Assembly (NCBI GenBank): GCA_033085395.1
Contig: JANQBS010000338.1
Span: 1-38,000, forward strand
From: Xanthoparmelia taractica
Taxonomy: Eukaryota > Ascomycota > Lecanoromycetes > Lecanorales > Parmeliaceae
Direction of reading: 5' to 3'
Length of the DNA stretch: 38,000 bases
Both the position numbers and the translations under genes were made by a program. The notes beneath the pieces were generated by a model. It did not search any database and was not told where the DNA came from. It was given only the letters and a program-made list of their open reading frames with translations. This document shows positions 33,382 to 38,000 of this stretch, piece after piece. Every line of letters starts with the position of its first letter. The first letter of the stretch is position 1.

Positions 33382-36361
33382 TCAAAGATCGTACGACGCT
33401 CTTAATTTTTGCTGATCCGATTGTGGTAGCTGGGTGATGAACGCGTCAAAATTTGGGATGATAGATTTATAGCCCATAAGGTTCTGCAAATTCTTGATAA
33501 GTATAGAGCGTGCACGATGCAGAGCAGTTTTAGCTTACCCTGTGAAACGAACTCCAAACTGTCTCCTCTTGCTGGAAAGAGCTGGTTCCATACTTCTTGT
33601 ACGCAGCGCTTGCTTTGAAGTATTCAAGCAAACAACCTTCCATTGCCTGGGGGTTATGCTCAATCGTACGATTGAGGCCGAGGAAGGCATGGCCCTTTTC
33701 GTCATTGTTCTCGACGGGTTCGATGATATGCAGGAACGGAATTGCAAATTCAGCGAGATGTGGTGCTAGCTGTTGAGAACAATCCACCCCAAGTCGACCT
33801 AGAGCGATTACGGCGTTTTCGCCAACAGATGTCGGCACCTGTGGATTGCCGATGATACTGCTGAGGCTATGGTAGAGCTGGTCCACGAAAGGTATCATTC
33901 CTCGCTGATACTTCATCGCTATCTCTCCGCAAGACCAGCATGCATTGTTGATGACGCTGAAGCCTGTGTCAACGTCGTCATCGCGCAATCTGTCGAGATC
34001 GAGTTGTCTAATTAACAATGGAATCAAAGATGGAATGAATGGATTCAATCGAGGAAAGATATTGACCGCGCAGTCCCCTAGCAAAGCATAAGATGACTGC
34101 CGAACGTCATTGCTAGGATCCTCCATGCAGAACATGAGTAAATCGAAAAACCTTGGCTGAGATGAAGTCACAAGCTCACCACTCTTAGCAGGATTCAAAG
34201 CCTGGATGATCGCACTGAGGAGATCAAGACTTGTGACCAGAAAGTCCTTATCCGGCCTCTCCATTGGCTCGTTGTGGACTGCCAAGAGGTACTGCTCAAG
34301 ATTCTGGTGAATAATTCGAATACATCGTGCAAATATGGGAACGGCGAATGGAGCAAACTCATCGCCCAAGGCTGTCGCAACGTATGATAGGCACTCCAGC
34401 AGCGGAAACAACTCCTGTGATTGGTCCGAGATCTTGCTCCACCTTGTGAGTATGGCCGGCATCAAGAGATCGATGAGGTCCTGTCTCCTCAATGGTGGCC
34501 CAACTTGCTCCGCCAAGGTCTGTACACAATCGTATAGTATAAATATGTTCTTGTCCTTATACCTCTCGAAGCACTGAACAAACTGTTGGATAATTGGCGC
34601 ACAATACGGAGTCAGCTCCTTAGAGGCTCTCTCTTCTAGGTTAGCAAAAGCTGATGCCGCAGATTCTTGCACTCGTTTGCTCCTGTCCAGCATCTTATTT
34701 AAGATCCCCTCCATCATGGGTTCGAAGAATGATTTCTTGTCGTTGAGGTCATTTAGCTGTGAAGCCCAGCCCGAATACCGCCCCAGGGCCCAGCAAGTAA
34801 TCACTCGGACTGCAGGCTCAACATCGCTGAGCAGCGAGATGAGATACGGAACTAAGTCTGGGAGATGTGGGGTTATCGCTTCCATGCATCCTTCAGCGAC
34901 GGCACCAATAGCCAGCACCGCAGCTTCTCGATTTGGCCAATCTTGATGGCGAAGATTCTCCTTCAGGTATGGCAGCGCAATCTGAAATACGGAGGCATGA
35001 AAATTCGAAGCAAGAACGTCCAAAGCTGCAGCTGAGCATTTTCGGAGATTCCACTGCTCCTCAGCATCGACACCAGCTTCATCCTCTACTTCGACTTCTC
35101 CATCGCTGAGAGAATCATCATCCGGCATCATATGCTTGGAGCCTTGTCCGTTAGCACCTACATCGGTGGCTTGACCATTGGTAAGCGACTTGGGTGTCTT
35201 GGATCTGATAAAGTGCGGTTTAATGTCCTCGGCTCGATCGTCCACCTCTGCGTCATCTCTGTCTCCTGCTAATTGCATCACGGCTTCTTCGTCATATACC
35301 ATGCTCTCCAGAAGAACAGGAACGATTTTATGGAGGTATGGTCCTAGGGTAGCGCACATTTTATCGTTCTCGCTAATTGCAAGCCAAAATTCAGCGGCCT
35401 CTAAGGCTAGATCTGGGTCATCGGTATTCCTCTGCTGAAGAGCCATGTAATCAACCAAACCCCCCATATGTGGCTGAACTTTGTCTGGTCTGATATCCAC
35501 GATCAGTACAAAAGACCGGCAGACGTTGCGGCGGACATCATCGCTAGGATCATTCGCCAGTTGAAAGAGTCTTGCGAGAATCGAGTCCAGTGATGCCACA
35601 AGCGCTGGGGGCATTTGGGGGATGAAAGAGTTGAGGCTGGCCAGCGCCAGCGCGCGGACCCTGGCGACCGGACTGGACGTAATATTAAGTAACCGAGGTA
35701 TTATGAAGTTGAGAGGTCGTGCACCCTCGTATACCTTGTCAAGCTCCCTCTTACTGTCTTCACAAACCTTGGCCAGGGCACCCATCGCTCCTTCCTGTGC
35801 CGATAGTGTGATATTGCCTGGTTCATTGCCTGCTATCGAGAACAACTCTGGTAAAAGCTCAGGCCAACCGAGCACACTCCCTCGTTGCACTGTCTCGGTA
35901 ATAACAGTACCAGCAAAGCTCCTTATCTGCGGATTAGGATCTTGTAAGCTAGCAAGCGCAACGGCCCGAATATAGGCATGACTTCGCTCTGGTATGTCAT
36001 TGTAGCAAGCCTTGATGTTGTTTTTGAGGCTCAAGGCTGCTGAACTCCGCACGAGGTCTAGATTCGCTGGATCGAGATTCAAGTTCTGCAGTAATCGGCC
36101 GTTGGAGAAGATGTAGGTCAAGTAGTTGGTAATATCTGGTGAAAATTTCGCTTGAGCAAGCATCTAATTCATATTCTATATCAGTACTTCGTTCAAGAAG
36201 GGCCTAAAGATGTCCTTTCTTCAAAAGAAAAGGCTCCCAGAACTCACGTGGGTGGCATTTCTTTGGGCATCGTGGTCGTGTGCGCTTAATGCGTCCTTAA
36301 GATAGCCCACGAGTTGTTTCAACGGCTCTGCCTCCGGTTGCCACGCTGTAGGAGCTGCCAT
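33382..36361 (-). CDS. KAP104: Transportin-type karyopherin (Kap104)
   Basis: Exons 36248-36361, 33539-36163 and 33382-33483 give 946 residues. Kap104/transportin imports mRNA-binding proteins with PY-type signals into the nucleus. The protein is a HEAT-repeat solenoid beginning AWQPEAEPLKQLVGYLKDAL; family runs include FSPDITNYLTYIFSNG, the long acidic loop around residues 320-395 (DDDSLSDGEVEVEDEAG), which couples Ran-GTP binding to cargo release, then WNLRKCSAAALDVLA, and FSVINNACWSCGEIA. The 3' exon was found by frame: NLMGYKSIIPNFDAFITQLP and a basic end close the protein as in relatives. The first intron is 84 bases and joins QRNATH to MLAQAKF. Its start codon lies 400 bases from the hAT element. 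Confidence 0.94.
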
Positions 36362-36761
36362 GCTAGGAAGTAGTCCTTAAGATGGGGAAATGCTGAGAAG
36401 TTGATTGTAGATCAAGTACACCTAGTTCGATTCGAGAGGTCAGAAACTGTGCAGCAAAGCGCTATTCCCAGGTGTTCGTCTAATAAAGCAATCACTTTGA
36501 AAGAGCCACAGCTGCTTTGGCACCTCCCAAGAAGCAGCACAACGCAAATCGATAGCTCACCAAGTAGCCTAGGCTTTGCCATGCATGATTTGTACCAGCG
36601 CGAACCCTCAGTTAGATGATAAGGTAATCCTCTGCAAAGGATGACGACTCAATCTTTCTTCCCATTCGTCAAGCAGATCTCAAAATATCTTGTCGCAGCG
36701 GCATAGCTGATGACGATACGAGCTTTTCCAGGAGAAAAGAATAGCCGACCCATATTCTCTG
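36362..36761. promoter_or_regulatory. kap104 promoter region, bounded by the hAT element
   Basis: These 400 bases of normal composition are all that lie between the kap104 start codon and the hAT terminus. The promoter is either here or extends into the transposon. No other gene is visible. Confidence 0.5.
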
Positions 36762-36770
36762 TAGTGACAA

Positions 36771-36800
36771 ATACTCGTATACTCGAGTATACTCGAGTAT
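36771..36800. repeat. Tandem palindromic 10-mers at the hAT end
   Basis: Three units of ACTCGNGTAT lie end to end; each is nearly its own reverse complement. Such subterminal repeats are usual binding sites for hAT transposases. Confidence 0.7.
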
Positions 36801-36873
36801 ATTTTCTAAAAATAGAAAAAAGTAATTATATAGACTTTTAAATAATATATTTAATTATTTTTAATTTAAAAAT

Positions 36874-36888
36874 TTAGGGTTAGGGTTA
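36874..36888. repeat. Interstitial telomere-like repeat
   Basis: TTAGGGTTAGGGTTA, two and a half units of the usual fungal telomere repeat, within transposon DNA. Too short to imply a chromosome end. Confidence 0.6.
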
Positions 36889-36896
36889 TAGAAACC

Positions 36897-36959
36897 TCTA
36901 GCTCTTAGAGTTATCTTATTTATATACGTTTTATATATAAGATAACTTTAAGAGCTAGA
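36897..36959. repeat. 23-bp inverted repeat (hairpin-forming)
   Basis: Arms at 36897-36919 and 36937-36959 pair with one mismatch (TCTAGCTCTTA at the outer end), around a 17-base AT loop. It lies in the non-coding end of the hAT element. Confidence 0.75.
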
Positions 36960-37124
36960 AGTTTAAATATTCGAATTAAAAAGATTATTCTCTCGATTTT
37001 CGACGATTTTCAACTATTTTTTACCTTTTTATATAAAATTAATGAAAATTAAGATATAAATTAAATATTATTTATTAGTTCTAAGTTAATAATTAATTAA
37101 TTAATAAAATTAAGTATTTTTTTC

Positions 37125-38000
37125 TTAAGAATTCTCTTGATTTTCTTCGATTTCTTCGATTTCTTTCTCTTCATCTTTAATAATTCCCCAATTCTTTAAA
37201 CATATTATCATTTTAAATGTATCTTTATTTAATTTATTACGTTTTTTCGTAATAATATCCCTCGATTGTGAAAAAATTGACTTCGAAGGGGCCGAGGTAG
37301 CTGGGATAACCAAATATCGTCTCGCTAAAATCGATAAAACCGGATATTTATCGGCCCGATTTTTCCAAAAATTAAGAGGATCCTTCTATTAAGTATATAT
37401 TAGTATGTTATAGAATTTTATTATTAAATTTTTAAGAAAAAATTGAGATACTTACGTCTTTATCAATAATTTCAGTTTTTTTATATAATGTCCACTCATC
37501 TTCTATTTCTTTTTCTTTATTTTTTTGATCATATATAAATTCGTCTTCACTATTACTATTATCACTCTTATTTTGAGAAGTAATAATAGGAATATTAATG
37601 ATGGAAGTCGTATTTTGAGTTAAAAATTCATTTTTTGTCCTATAAAGTATTAGTTAATTTTTTAATTATTTATTAAAAAAAACTTACTCGGAATATAAAT
37701 GTCTAAATTCCTCTTTAACAATATCAACATCGGTCCAAGAAAGACCTCAATTTTTTAAGGCCAATAATTTAAATCGAGGATTCAAAATAACCTTAAAAAA
37801 ATATTTTGATAAGTCGATTTCCAATTATTTGGGTTAAATTTTGGGAATTATTTCTCTAGCTTTTGAAGGCCTATATTATAGGCATTTCGAAGTATTGGAT
37901 TCTAAATTTTTATTAATATATTAATTAAAAAATTGAGGGAGAAAAAAATAAGAGAAAAAAGTTACTTACTAAATCTTCTTGAGTTTTTTTCTCCTCTAAT
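37125..38000 (-). pseudogene. hAT transposase, C-terminal part, decayed, continues past the window
   Basis: Proposed exons: 37970->38000, 37688-37901, 37456-37639 and 37125-37385, with introns that have GTAAGT donors and TAG acceptors. The last exon has the hAT dimerisation signature: DPLNFWKNRADKYPVLSILA, then RRYLVIPATSAPSKSIFSQ and RDIITKKRNKLN, ending in an acidic tail. The gene is damaged in exon 37688-37901: a TAA (37848-37850), a TGA (37747-37749) and a one-base shift in an A run (37795-37801). The last two exons are intact. The sequence is AT-rich in its codons but keeps CpA and TpG, so RIP does not look like the main cause of decay. Activity is unlikely for this copy. Confidence 0.85.

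Larger units (their letters stand above)
36762..38000 (-). mobile_element. hAT DNA transposon, left part; other end outside the window
   Basis: The switch to AT-rich DNA is sharp. At 36762 the sequence reads TAGTGACAAATACTCG, a plausible hAT terminus (many begin TAGTG or CAGTG), with candidate 8-base duplication ATTCTCTG at 36754-36761 that cannot be checked here. Subterminal 10-base tandem copies of ACTCGAGTAT follow, then two and a half telomere-like TTAGGG units (36874-36888) and a 23-base inverted repeat. Transposase exons on the minus strand follow from 37125. Confidence 0.65.

Noticed and set aside
36874..36888. Telomere or chromosome end
   Set aside because: Only two and a half TTAGGG units, inside a transposon that continues to the window edge.
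1..38000. CRISPR array, operon, bacterial-type regulatory elements or a secondary-metabolite cluster
   Set aside because: The DNA is eukaryotic with introns throughout; there are no spaced direct repeats, and no polyketide, peptide-synthetase or terpene genes. The single Zn2Cys6 factor has only housekeeping neighbours.

Overview
The window looks like nuclear DNA of a filamentous ascomycete (Pezizomycotina; the class cannot be fixed from this sequence). It holds eleven compact protein-coding genes with short introns of roughly 50-85 bases and GT..AG borders, plus two likely GC..AG introns. All ten recognisable products are fungal or pan-eukaryotic families. The gene block has normal base composition and is bounded on both sides by very AT-rich transposon DNA. 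I read all genes by eye and joined exons by frame and family conservation, so the splice sites are proposals that RNA data should confirm.

Region by region. 1-3110 is AT-rich, transposon-derived DNA. Long parts carry a repeat-induced point mutation (RIP) footprint: CpA/TpG almost absent, CpG kept. It contains a small inverted-repeat element with a perfect 8-base target duplication (2522-2797), the end of a second copy (1-75), and an unmutated solo LTR with a 5-base duplication (1964-2169). 3374-36361 is the gene block: an Ssh4/Ear1-like Rsp5 adaptor (+), a class II cAMP phosphodiesterase (-), a Sac-domain phosphoinositide phosphatase of the SAC2/INPP5F type (-), a NIPA-type Mg2+ transporter (-), a large acidic protein of unknown function (-), coatomer delta subunit (+), APC/C subunit 4 (+), importin beta-1/Kap95 (+), a UCH37/Uch2-type deubiquitinase (-), a Zn2Cys6 transcription factor (-) and transportin/Kap104 (-). 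36762-38000 is the end of a hAT DNA transposon carrying a decayed but still recognisable, intron-containing transposase gene; it begins 400 bases upstream of Kap104.

The genes do not form a pathway or a secondary-metabolite cluster. They are mostly housekeeping functions with themes of membrane traffic (delta-COP, Ssh4-like, Sac phosphatase), ubiquitin (Ssh4-like, APC4, Uch2) and nuclear import (Kap95, Kap104). I did not find evidence of a new biological system. The most informative unusual items are the datable transposon layers, the AT-rich hAT gene that does not look like RIP, two GC..AG introns, two stop-free introns whose length is a multiple of three, an ATG-only first exon and the unidentified acidic protein.
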